Shown piece after piece: positions 1 through 7,566 of a stretch of DNA of 64,000 nucleotides. Below the pieces are notes generated by a model, which saw nothing but the letters and a program-made list of their open reading frames with translations, was not told the origin of the DNA and ran no database searches. Position 1 is the first letter of the stretch, and each line of letters starts with the position of its first letter. The position numbers and the translations under genes are program-made. The stretch is from Changchengzhania lutea (lineage in GTDB: Bacteria; Bacteroidota; Bacteroidia; Flavobacteriales; Flavobacteriaceae): NCBI RefSeq assembly GCF_006974145.1, contig NZ_CP039456.1:248001-312000 (forward strand), in the 5' to 3' direction.

Positions 1-1110
1 TATCTTTGGTTTGGTTGATAAGATTTGAAATTTGCCTTCAGAATAATCAATTAGTAATTTTTCTTTATGTTCATTGGTTTGAGAACCATAAACAGATTTT
101 AAAACCACATCTTTATTACATCGCTTTTCTATGGCCACACGTTCAGCTTCGCGATGATGCCAAAGTATTACATTTGAATAAGGGAATTCATTTTCAATAA
201 TTTCAAAAGCCTTGTTAACACGTAAATCTATGGTTTCAGATTTCTCTCGAGATGTATCAATAAGACTTTTAGTAACGTCTTTAAACATCACTAATTTACC
301 ACCTTTGTTGATAATGGGCTTATTGCTTAAATTTTCAACCTCTATTTCGTGGATGTGCATTTTAGGTAAATCATACCCATCATCGCTATAACCTAAATCA
401 CTTGGCTTATTTATAAAAACAGCCCAACTGCTCACCCATTTCCAAAAGTCCTCGCGCTGTGTATCATTTAGTTTTAAGTTACCTGCTTTTTTAGGATCAC
501 GTTTAAAGAATTGAGTAAGTGCATGACCTCGATCAATAACACCTAAAAATTGCGCATAGTTTAATATCTCTATGTAATTATTAGGTGTAGGCGTGGCTGT
601 GAAAACAAATCGATAAGGTACTTTAGAAAAATGCTTGAGCACATAATTTGTGGTTTCGGTTTTTAAGTTTCTTAGAACAGATGCTTCATCAAAAGAAATC
701 CCACCAAATTTTGAGGCATCGATATCTCCTTTACGGATCCGTTCGTAGTTTGTTAGATAAATGATTGGTTTAATGTCTTCAATGCTATCAGTATCGGTTA
801 TGTATATAATTTCAATTCCGTTATTAAGCATTTCATTATCGCGCTTAAATTCACCAATAACACCCAACGGTAAACCGATTAAAAAAGGCTTTTTAGTTTT
901 CTTAATTATCTGTTCGGCAATAGCTAATTGCATGACGGTTTTACCTAAACCAAAGGATGCAAATACAGCTCTACGACCTCCTTCTAAACTCCATTTAGTG
1001 ATGTCTTTTTGATGGTCCATAAGTATTTTAGGCAGTGCATTGCTTTTTACCTTAAAACCGTAAGATTCTGCGATAATTATTTTATCTTTTATAAAATTAT
1101 TGTAACTCAT
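1..1110 (-). CDS. SNF2/DEAD-like phage helicase, N-terminal part (cut by window edge)
   Basis: Open frame from the ATG at 1110 to the left edge, 370 codons without a stop, so the C-terminus is missing. The translation shows a Walker A segment (GLGKTVMQLAIA, about residues 44-55), a DEAS motif II (SFDEAS) and a TATPTPN motif III, the order of a superfamily 2 DNA-dependent ATPase of the SNF2/phage type. Such proteins remodel or unwind DNA during phage replication or recombination. It lies 12 bp downstream of the recombinase gene on the same strand and is probably co-transcribed with it. Family assignment is from motifs only; the substrate is unknown. Confidence 0.8.
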   Translation of the reverse strand, partial: MSYNNFIKDKIIIAESYGFKVKSNALPKILMDHQKDITKWSLEGGRRAVFASFGLGKTVMQLAIAEQIIKKTKKPFLIGLPLGVIGEFKRDNEMLNNGIEIIYITDTDSIEDIKPIIYLTNYERIRKGDIDASKFGGISFDEASVLRNLKTETTNYVLKHFSKVPYRFVFTATPTPNNYIEILNYAQFLGVIDRGHALTQFFKRDPKKAGNLKLNDTQREDFWKWVSSWAVFINKPSDLGYSDDGYDLPKMHIHEIEVENLSNKPIINKGGKLVMFKDVTKSLIDTSREKSETIDLRVNKAFEIIENEFPYSNVILWHHREAERVAIEKRCNKDVVLKSVYGSQTNEHKEKLLIDYSEGKFQILSTKPKI

Positions 1111-1122
1111 TTATTAGAAGTA

Positions 1123-1929
1123 TTAAATAGCTTGTCTTATGGTTTTTAATGAATTATTTGAAACGTGGTAATATATTTCCGTGGTCTTTGTGTTTTGGTG
1201 CCCCATTGATTTTGAAAGTGGAGCGAGTTCAGTTCCGTTGTCAAGGGCGTATGTAGCGAAACTATGCCTAAGAAAATGGAAAGATGCTTTTTGGTGTATG
1301 TGCTTTTTAACGATTCGCTGAATACTTGATTGAGAGTATTTATTTTTAAACTGTCCATTAAACACATAATCTTTAGGTTTATATTGCTTCCAATATTCTG
1401 TTAACAGATCAATCATGTTGTCGTTTAGAATGGTTGTACGGTCTTTTCGTCCTTTTCCGTTGATTACAGTCAAGGTGTTTCTTTTCCGGTCAAGGTGCTC
1501 CCATTTTAGATTTATGACCTCGGATATGCGCAACCCACAGCTTAGACCAAGAGATAAAATAGCCTTATGTTTTAAATTATTTATTTTGTTTATTTTTTCT
1601 GCTAATAATTCAGCATCAATAATCTTTGGCAACTTCTTTTCTTTCCTGGGTCTGACAATGTTTAAAGTATTTAACTTTCTGCCAACAACATTTATATAAA
1701 GAAATTTAACTGAACTAATAATTTGGTTTTGTTGCGATATCGAGGTGTAAGGATATGATTCTAAATAATTTTCAGCTTCTTTAACCGAAATATGATATAC
1801 ATCCTTATTGAAACTAATTAAGAACTTTTCAGAGTAACTAAGATAAGTTTTTATAGTCTGTTCAGAATAGTTTCTAAACCTCAATTTTTTTTCTAACTTT
1901 TCGAGAGTTGACTTGCTTTTTTTGTTCAT
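1123..1929 (-). CDS. Tyrosine recombinase (XerC/IntI-like)
   Basis: 268 aa with an N-terminal SAM-like core-binding domain (about 1-85) and a C-terminal catalytic domain. The catalytic set is visible: Arg134 in GLRISEV, HxxR at 218-221 in FHFLRHSFAT, Gly-His at 243-244 and the nucleophile Tyr253 or Tyr254 in EIYYHVS. Before the catalytic domain is the stretch RPRKEKKLPKII, which resembles the equivalent part of integron integrases, but the extra helix insert that marks true IntI is not obvious and the protein is shorter than IntI (about 320-340 aa). It sits one gene downstream of the attC-like cassette array, so it could act on those sites; it could equally be the island integrase or a phage resolvase. 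Confidence 0.9.
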   Translation of the reverse strand: MNKKSKSTLEKLEKKLRFRNYSEQTIKTYLSYSEKFLISFNKDVYHISVKEAENYLESYPYTSISQQNQIISSVKFLYINVVGRKLNTLNIVRPRKEKKLPKIIDAELLAEKINKINNLKHKAILSLGLSCGLRISEVINLKWEHLDRKRNTLTVINGKGRKDRTTILNDNMIDLLTEYWKQYKPKDYVFNGQFKNKYSQSSIQRIVKKHIHQKASFHFLRHSFATYALDNGTELAPLSKSMGHQNTKTTEIYYHVSNNSLKTIRQAI

Positions 1930-1979
1930 AATCAGTTATTTAAGTTATATGGTTGATATATAATAGTTACCTGCAAGTG

Positions 1980-3059
1980 CTAAGTTCCTGTTTCAATCAA
2001 AGGTTCGTGCATTTTATCCGTAACAATATTTTTTTTCTTCCCTTCTTTTTTCTCACTCATACCTTTTAAAATATGCGTAATAACATCTACAGTCCAACCA
2101 TTACCAATCATTTTATAACGTTGGCTATTGCTTACGTGGTTTGTGTAATTATCTGGTACTGTTTGTAATCTTTCACATTCAATCGGTGTTAGTTTTCTAA
2201 ACCAATCATTTGTTACTTTACATAAGTTTTGAGAAGAAGCAGTTAAACAATTACTTTTTTCTAACATTAAACGTCCTCGTCTTGTTTTGCTTTTTATAAA
2301 AGTCAAGTCAATACATTGTCCTGGACCTACTTCAACAAATCCTTTTTTAGTTGCTTCTGGTATTACCCAAACAATTTGCCTTCTACTTTTAGAAATATAT
2401 TGAGAAGCATTAGTGCCTTTAAAATAATTTGCATCAATACAATAAGCCTTATCTCTATCAACTTCCCCAGATTCTAAAATTGTTTCTAATAAAATACCTT
2501 TGTCTTTTGGCACTTCAACACCTGGTATATTAGTCCAATAAAGCCTATCTCTTGTTTGCCCAGAAACTAATTTAGAGTTTATTCTAATTGGCTCAACACC
2601 TAAAGCATCTGTAATTACATCTTGCCACTCTTGTTTCATCTTTACGTTTTCTAACAAGAATAATAAATTAGGGTTTTCGCTTTTCAAGTCTTTTAGAAGT
2701 CTTACATATTCCCAAAACAATCTACTTTTACCATCAAACCCAGATTGATCACCACCTCTACTAAAACTTTGGCAAGGACTACCGCCTGCAAATAATTGTA
2801 TCTTATTAGAGCCAAATGTTTGTTTTGTAATAAACTCAATATTACCTAATTGTATAGTGTTTGGATAATTTGCTTGCGTTACTTTCATTGCGTATTTATC
2901 AATTTCAGAAGCAAAATACTTATTTATTGGTATTCCTAATTTATCAAGTGCAATCTGCAAACAACTCATTCCATCAAAACAAGACAGTACGTTTAGTTTT
3001 GCTTCCTGCGTCAGCAATTTGCCATCGCTCAAAAAAATATTATTACTAATTTTAGTCAT
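1980..3059 (-). CDS. DNA (cytosine-5-)-methyltransferase
   Basis: 359 aa. Motif I (SCFDGMSC, residues 26-33) binds S-adenosylmethionine, GGSPCQSFS carries the catalytic Cys96 (motif IV), ENV at 137-139 is motif VI, and a GNGWTVDVI motif X lies near the C-terminus. It would methylate cytosine at C5 in a short DNA target, most likely protecting phage DNA from host restriction. No partner restriction enzyme gene is visible nearby, so I call it an orphan methyltransferase. It is the first gene beyond the last attC-like site and its leader begins at the recombination point of that site, so it may itself be cassette cargo. Confidence 0.93.
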   Translation of the reverse strand: MTKISNNIFLSDGKLLTQEAKLNVLSCFDGMSCLQIALDKLGIPINKYFASEIDKYAMKVTQANYPNTIQLGNIEFITKQTFGSNKIQLFAGGSPCQSFSRGGDQSGFDGKSRLFWEYVRLLKDLKSENPNLLFLLENVKMKQEWQDVITDALGVEPIRINSKLVSGQTRDRLYWTNIPGVEVPKDKGILLETILESGEVDRDKAYCIDANYFKGTNASQYISKSRRQIVWVIPEATKKGFVEVGPGQCIDLTFIKSKTRRGRLMLEKSNCLTASSQNLCKVTNDWFRKLTPIECERLQTVPDNYTNHVSNSQRYKMIGNGWTVDVITHILKGMSEKKEGKKKNIVTDKMHEPLIETGT

Positions 3060-3099
3060 TATTCAAAGTTTTGTTATTATCAATCGCACCAGTCAGGTA

Positions 3100-4954
3100 A
3101 TTGAGTAGACGGGTGACGACTTAAAAGTCGTCACTGCGCCTCTCACACCACCGTACGTACGGGTCTCGTATACGGCGGTTCACCAAATTGAAGTTTGCGT
3201 ATTATTAATGTAATCTAACAAAGGTTTATACCCTTTTCGTTTAAGTCTAGAGACTGTAATAGTAGTCTTTAGAATAGGACTTTGAGCAACTGCCCAGCCT
3301 CCCATTCTTGTTCTACTCCAAGCATAGGCTTGTCCGATTTCTATACCTAATTGAATTAGGTTTTTACGTTTCCGTTCTAGTTTCTTCCAATCGTGCCAAA
3401 TACAATAGCGCAACCGATTTCTTAGCCACTCATCTAGCTTTTTACTTTTTGCATAGATGTTGGTTAAGCGGTAATTGTTCATCCAGCCTCGGCAGACTTG
3501 ATTAAGTCGTTCGAGTCGTTCTAACAACGACATGGGTTTGGTTTTCTTGGTTATACTTTTTAGGTTACGTTTAAACTTTGCCCAACTTTTATTGGCTACC
3601 ACTAGTACATATTGTCCTTTTACACCCTTTTTATAGATGGGTACAAAACCATGCCCGAGTAACTCAAAGTTTACAGGTCTGCGGATGCCACTTTTGGCTT
3701 TGTTTATAGGTAATTTAAGTTTATCTTTTAAGAAGACAAACAGTCTATTTCCTATTTGTTTAGCCTCGCTTTTGCTTTTGGCGTAAACGCTAAAATCATC
3801 AGCGTAGCGAACATAACGCAAGCCCATGCTTTTCATTTCTTTGTCCAAAACATCTAACATAATATTAGATAATAAGGGACTAATTGGACTGCCTTGCGGG
3901 ATGCCTTTTCTGCGCTTTTGGAGTTTTCCATCTATTAATATGGGAACTCTAAGCCATTTTCGGATTAATCGCAAAGTGGTCGGACATTTTACCTTGTGGT
4001 AAATAAGTTGCAGTAAGATACAGTGGTCTACTTGGTCAAAGAATCCTTCTAAATCAATATCTACAATATCTTGATAACCAGAATTGATATACGTTTGAGC
4101 TTGTAATACTGCTTTTTGGATGTTCTTTTGTGGACGGAAACCGTAACTAACGGGTTCAAAATCATATTCAAAATGAACCATTAATTGTTGACTTACCGCT
4201 TTTTGAAGCCACCTATCGACTACAGTTGGTATTCCTAATAGTCGGGTTTTACCCTGTCCTTTTGGAATGGTTACTCCTAATATTGAATTTGGATTATAGC
4301 TGTTTGTGCGAATAGTCGATAGTATAGTCGAACGGTTTTCTAATATATAAGCGGAAAGCTCCGTTGTTTTCATACCATCTACACCGCTCGCGCCTTTATT
4401 GCGCTCCACTTGTCGTGTTGCTTTAAAAAGGTTTGTTGCTGATAATACGTTTTCAATCATAGGTTTAATAATTCGTGTACTCCTGTTGGTTTAAAACTAG
4501 GCTAGCTAGGCATCCTAATCGAATTCCAACGTAATTTAATGTTCTGTCCTTCCCTACTTGTGAGACCATCTGAGGTATTGCCTCAACTCGTTTCCCGTAG
4601 GTACTATGACCTCTGCTGACTTCTCCAAATAACCAACTCGTAGTTTTGGAGACCTCCCCAGGTAATGACATCTTCTTTCTCTCAATCACTGCCGTATCTA
4701 CATATTTACCCTTTTGGTGTTCGTTGGGCGTTACAATGATGTGCTTGCTTACCCAAGTAAATATGCCTCTGTATACGATTTCTGTTCGTCAGTACCGAGT
4801 TTTGTAGTTCCGCTTCCTTCAGATAGAACCTCACGGTTTTCACCCTTGCGACTTACTAATGCTTCAAGACGTTACTCCTGTACATAAGGGACTTGCACCC
4901 TCTAGATTAATTATTTACCTTTCCGTAAATAAAAGATGCCCATGCTGGGCACAC
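3100..4954 (-). mobile_element. Group II intron, class IIC-like, copy 1 (1,855 bp)
   Basis: On the minus strand the intron starts GTGTGCCCAGC, fitting the GUGYG 5' consensus, and ends CTACTCAAT, fitting the AY 3' end. Boundaries were set by comparing the flanks of three copies. Domain V lies at 3147-3179: two 9-nt arms, a 2-nt CG bulge and a 4-bp upper stem, with catalytic triad CGC before CGTAT, as in class IIC rather than the usual AGC. The hairpin at 3115-3132 is domain VI. It is inserted in the R' core (GTGT^TACC) of an attC-like site in the leader of the methyltransferase gene, so splicing would restore that leader. Confidence 0.9.
3180..4460 (-). CDS. ltrA: Group II intron reverse transcriptase/maturase, copy 1
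   Basis: 426 aa. The reverse transcriptase domain spans about residues 10-300, with YGFRP at 106-110, PQGSPISP at 188-195 and the catalytic YADD at 219-222; the maturase (X) domain follows at about 325-420. There is no HNH endonuclease domain, as in class IIC proteins, which rely on single-stranded or hairpin DNA targets. The protein would help the intron RNA splice and copy it into new DNA sites. The stop codon abuts domain V. Its sequence is identical to copies 2 and 3, indicating very recent spread or homogenisation. Confidence 0.95.
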   Translation of the reverse strand: MIENVLSATNLFKATRQVERNKGASGVDGMKTTELSAYILENRSTILSTIRTNSYNPNSILGVTIPKGQGKTRLLGIPTVVDRWLQKAVSQQLMVHFEYDFEPVSYGFRPQKNIQKAVLQAQTYINSGYQDIVDIDLEGFFDQVDHCILLQLIYHKVKCPTTLRLIRKWLRVPILIDGKLQKRRKGIPQGSPISPLLSNIMLDVLDKEMKSMGLRYVRYADDFSVYAKSKSEAKQIGNRLFVFLKDKLKLPINKAKSGIRRPVNFELLGHGFVPIYKKGVKGQYVLVVANKSWAKFKRNLKSITKKTKPMSLLERLERLNQVCRGWMNNYRLTNIYAKSKKLDEWLRNRLRYCIWHDWKKLERKRKNLIQLGIEIGQAYAWSRTRMGGWAVAQSPILKTTITVSRLKRKGYKPLLDYINNTQTSIW

Positions 4955-5008
4955 ACACGGTATATAATGCATTGCGAAAAGCAACGCACCATATACCAAT
5001 ACGTTAGC
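4955..5008 (-). other. attC-like recombination site D (split by intron 1)
   Basis: Read on the minus strand: outer box GCTAACG, then inner arm GGTATATGGTGCGTTGC, a 5-nt loop, inner arm GCAATGCATTATATACC and the core GTGT, where intron 1 interrupts; the core continues as TACC at 3096-3099. The inner arms are complementary apart from a few mismatches, and TAAC pairs with GTTA. This is the RYYYAAC / GTTRRRY layout of integron attC sites. It follows the ORF ending at 5016. Assigned by eye; a covariance-model search is needed. Confidence 0.65.
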
Positions 5009-5015
5009 AGTAATA

Positions 5016-5268
5016 TCACAAACCACCGTTTTTAATTTCATCAAATCGTTCTTTAGAAACTATTATCTCTTGCCTTAATGTTCCACTTTTAATAAGGTCT
5101 GTGAGGTGTTTTTGCTGATTAGATTGCATTACTATAATTTGTTCAAGTATTTTATAAACGTCACCACCTCTTAACAAGTGTTCTATGCAATTAGCAAAAA
5201 CGGCATTATTCTGGTATAATTCCAAACCATTGTCAAACTTGGCAAGTAAGGTATTAATACTACTGCTA
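5016..5268 (-). CDS. 3' exon of an intron-split small ORF
   Basis: Encodes the C-terminal 83 codons, from SSSINTLLAKF to DEIKNGGL, of a helical protein that I do not recognise. No good start codon lies between the intron end and the body of the gene; the apparent start upstream is inside the intron. If intron 2 is removed with the boundaries I derived from the other copies, this frame joins exactly in phase to the ATG at 7248 and gives a 125-aa protein. Its sequence begins with the R' core TTAGCA of site E and it is followed after 8 bp by site D, so it occupies one cassette. Confidence 0.6.
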
Positions 5269-7123
5269 ATTGAGTAGACGGGTGACGACTTAAAAGTCGT
5301 CACTGCGCCTCTCACACCACCGTACGTACGGGTCTCGTATACGGCGGTTCACCAAATTGAAGTTTGCGTATTATTAATGTAATCTAACAAAGGTTTATAC
5401 CCTTTTCGTTTAAGTCTAGAGACTGTAATAGTAGTCTTTAGAATAGGACTTTGAGCAACTGCCCAGCCTCCCATTCTTGTTCTACTCCAAGCATAGGCTT
5501 GTCCGATTTCTATACCTAATTGAATTAGGTTTTTACGTTTCCGTTCTAGTTTCTTCCAATCGTGCCAAATACAATAGCGCAACCGATTTCTTAGCCACTC
5601 ATCTAGCTTTTTACTTTTTGCATAGATGTTGGTTAAGCGGTAATTGTTCATCCAGCCTCGGCAGACTTGATTAAGTCGTTCGAGTCGTTCTAACAACGAC
5701 ATGGGTTTGGTTTTCTTGGTTATACTTTTTAGGTTACGTTTAAACTTTGCCCAACTTTTATTGGCTACCACTAGTACATATTGTCCTTTTACACCCTTTT
5801 TATAGATGGGTACAAAACCATGCCCGAGTAACTCAAAGTTTACAGGTCTGCGGATGCCACTTTTGGCTTTGTTTATAGGTAATTTAAGTTTATCTTTTAA
5901 GAAGACAAACAGTCTATTTCCTATTTGTTTAGCCTCGCTTTTGCTTTTGGCGTAAACGCTAAAATCATCAGCGTAGCGAACATAACGCAAGCCCATGCTT
6001 TTCATTTCTTTGTCCAAAACATCTAACATAATATTAGATAATAAGGGACTAATTGGACTGCCTTGCGGGATGCCTTTTCTGCGCTTTTGGAGTTTTCCAT
6101 CTATTAATATGGGAACTCTAAGCCATTTTCGGATTAATCGCAAAGTGGTCGGACATTTTACCTTGTGGTAAATAAGTTGCAGTAAGATACAGTGGTCTAC
6201 TTGGTCAAAGAATCCTTCTAAATCAATATCTACAATATCTTGATAACCAGAATTGATATACGTTTGAGCTTGTAATACTGCTTTTTGGATGTTCTTTTGT
6301 GGACGGAAACCGTAACTAACGGGTTCAAAATCATATTCAAAATGAACCATTAATTGTTGACTTACCGCTTTTTGAAGCCACCTATCGACTACAGTTGGTA
6401 TTCCTAATAGTCGGGTTTTACCCTGTCCTTTTGGAATGGTTACTCCTAATATTGAATTTGGATTATAGCTGTTTGTGCGAATAGTCGATAGTATAGTCGA
6501 ACGGTTTTCTAATATATAAGCGGAAAGCTCCGTTGTTTTCATACCATCTACACCGCTCGCGCCTTTATTGCGCTCCACTTGTCGTGTTGCTTTAAAAAGG
6601 TTTGTTGCTGATAATACGTTTTCAATCATAGGTTTAATAATTCGTGTACTCCTGTTGGTTTAAAACTAGGCTAGCTAGGCATCCTAATCGAATTCCAACG
6701 TAATTTAATGTTCTGTCCTTCCCTACTTGTGAGACCATCTGAGGTATTGCCTCAACTCGTTTCCCGTAGGTACTATGACCTCTGCTGACTTCTCCAAATA
6801 ACCAACTCGTAGTTTTGGAGACCTCCCCAGGTAATGACATCTTCTTTCTCTCAATCACTGCCGTATCTACATATTTACCCTTTTGGTGTTCGTTGGGCGT
6901 TACAATGATGTGCTTGCTTACCCAAGTAAATATGCCTCTGTATACGATTTCTGTTCGTCAGTACCGAGTTTTGTAGTTCCGCTTCCTTCAGATAGAACCT
7001 CACGGTTTTCACCCTTGCGACTTACTAATGCTTCAAGACGTTACTCCTGTACATAAGGGACTTGCACCCTCTAGATTAATTATTTACCTTTCCGTAAATA
7101 AAAGATGCCCATGCTGGGCACAC
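5269..7123 (-). mobile_element. Group II intron, class IIC-like, copy 2 (1,855 bp)
   Basis: Same length as copy 1 with the same ends (GTGTG at the 5' end, CAAT at the 3' end), offset by 2,169 bp throughout, and I saw no base differences. Domain V is at 5316-5348. It is inserted at GGTGT^TAGCAG, the core of attC-like site E, which here lies inside an open frame: the 125 nt of 5' exon from the ATG at 7248 and the 253 nt of 3' exon sum to 378 nt, a whole number of codons. The host frame would therefore be rebuilt by splicing. Confidence 0.9.
5349..6629 (-). CDS. ltrA: Group II intron reverse transcriptase/maturase, copy 2
   Basis: 426 aa, identical in sequence to the proteins at 3180-4460 and 7647-8927: reverse transcriptase with YADD at 219-222 followed by a maturase domain and no endonuclease domain. 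It is encoded inside intron copy 2, starts about 490 nt from the intron 5' end and ends at domain V. With three intact copies any one can supply protein for the others, so maturase supply does not limit mobility. Confidence 0.95.
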   Translation of the reverse strand: MIENVLSATNLFKATRQVERNKGASGVDGMKTTELSAYILENRSTILSTIRTNSYNPNSILGVTIPKGQGKTRLLGIPTVVDRWLQKAVSQQLMVHFEYDFEPVSYGFRPQKNIQKAVLQAQTYINSGYQDIVDIDLEGFFDQVDHCILLQLIYHKVKCPTTLRLIRKWLRVPILIDGKLQKRRKGIPQGSPISPLLSNIMLDVLDKEMKSMGLRYVRYADDFSVYAKSKSEAKQIGNRLFVFLKDKLKLPINKAKSGIRRPVNFELLGHGFVPIYKKGVKGQYVLVVANKSWAKFKRNLKSITKKTKPMSLLERLERLNQVCRGWMNNYRLTNIYAKSKKLDEWLRNRLRYCIWHDWKKLERKRKNLIQLGIEIGQAYAWSRTRMGGWAVAQSPILKTTITVSRLKRKGYKPLLDYINNTQTSIW

Positions 7124-7248
7124 ACACCGTGTATATCACATTGCTTGGCTCCGTGTTTTTTAAGTAAGTCCATTTTTTCTTGTATTTTATTTACTAGTTT
7201 AGTATTAGATTCAATCCTATCGCTTATCTCTTTGTCCGTGAAACTCAT
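7124..7248 (-). CDS. 5' exon of an intron-split small ORF
   Basis: ATG at 7248, 41 codons plus 2 nt up to the intron 2 insertion point. The encoded peptide is charged and helical (MSFTDKEISDRIESN at its start, CDIHG at its end). It joins in phase with 5016-5268 through a GT^T valine codon. The exon lies between the two inner arms of attC-like site E, so either the ORF begins in the loop of the site and reads into the next cassette, or a phage gene has become part of the palindrome. Function unknown. Confidence 0.55.
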
Positions 7249-7307
7249 TGTTTATTTATTAAGGTTAGTATTTAATTCAGCAACGTGGCATACACGCATT
7301 ACGTTGT
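7124..7307 (-). other. attC-like recombination site E (split by intron 2)
   Basis: Minus strand: outer box ACAACG (7302-7307), inner arm GTGTATGCCACGTTGC (7280-7295), a loop of about 135 nt, inner arm GCAATGTGATATACAC (7129-7144), then GGTGT at the intron border, continuing TAGCAG at 5263-5268. The inner arms are complementary at 13 of 16 positions and the core GTTAGCA fits GTTRRR. The loop is long, comparable to large attC sites, and contains the 5' exon described separately, which makes this the weakest of the three intron-bearing sites. Confidence 0.5.
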
Positions 7308-7324
7308 AAACAATTAAAATATGC

Positions 7325-7549
7325 CTACATTCCGCCTATCCAATCAGCTAGTTTTTCACCATCATTTAACACCTCGTTTAATTCCTTGTTTTCTAACCTA
7401 AGTTTTTTAACTTCTTTTTCAATCCGTTTAAATACCTCGTTTTTATCTTCAGATTTACCTTGTTTCAACCCAGCGTTATAGGCTTTTTCCGCAACTATTT
7501 TAAAGTTCAATGCTAAATCATAGCGTTTAGCGTATTGTTTTGCCGTCAT
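7325..7549 (-). CDS. Small coiled-coil protein, unknown function
   Basis: 74 aa starting at ATG 7549 (MTAKQYAKRYDL). Residues 30-65 are rich in Lys, Glu and Leu with heptad-like spacing, predicting a coiled coil. I do not recognise the family. The gene starts 17 nt after the core of site A (GTGT^TGTAAATC, interrupted by intron 3) and is followed by site E, so it is the only gene of one cassette. Its leader would be restored by splicing of intron 3. Confidence 0.7.
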   Translation of the reverse strand: MTAKQYAKRYDLALNFKIVAEKAYNAGLKQGKSEDKNEVFKRIEKEVKKLRLENKELNEVLNDGEKLADWIGGM

Positions 7550-7566
7550 ATTTTAAAAGATTTACA

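Noticed and set aside
3308-3505. 65-aa antisense frame inside each maturase gene
   Set aside because: Shadow of the maturase coding frame with no start context or recognisable motif.
4465-4689. 74-aa frame upstream of the intron maturase (repeated at 6634-6858 and 8932-9156)
   Set aside because: It lies in the ribozyme domains of the intron; structure, not coding, explains its conservation across the copies.
5269-5315. Upstream extension of the 3' exon ORF to 5315
   Set aside because: These codons are intron domain VI sequence and would be removed by splicing.
7028-7309. 93-aa plus-strand frame across the right end of intron 2
   Set aside because: It crosses ribozyme and attC-like DNA and has no family resemblance.
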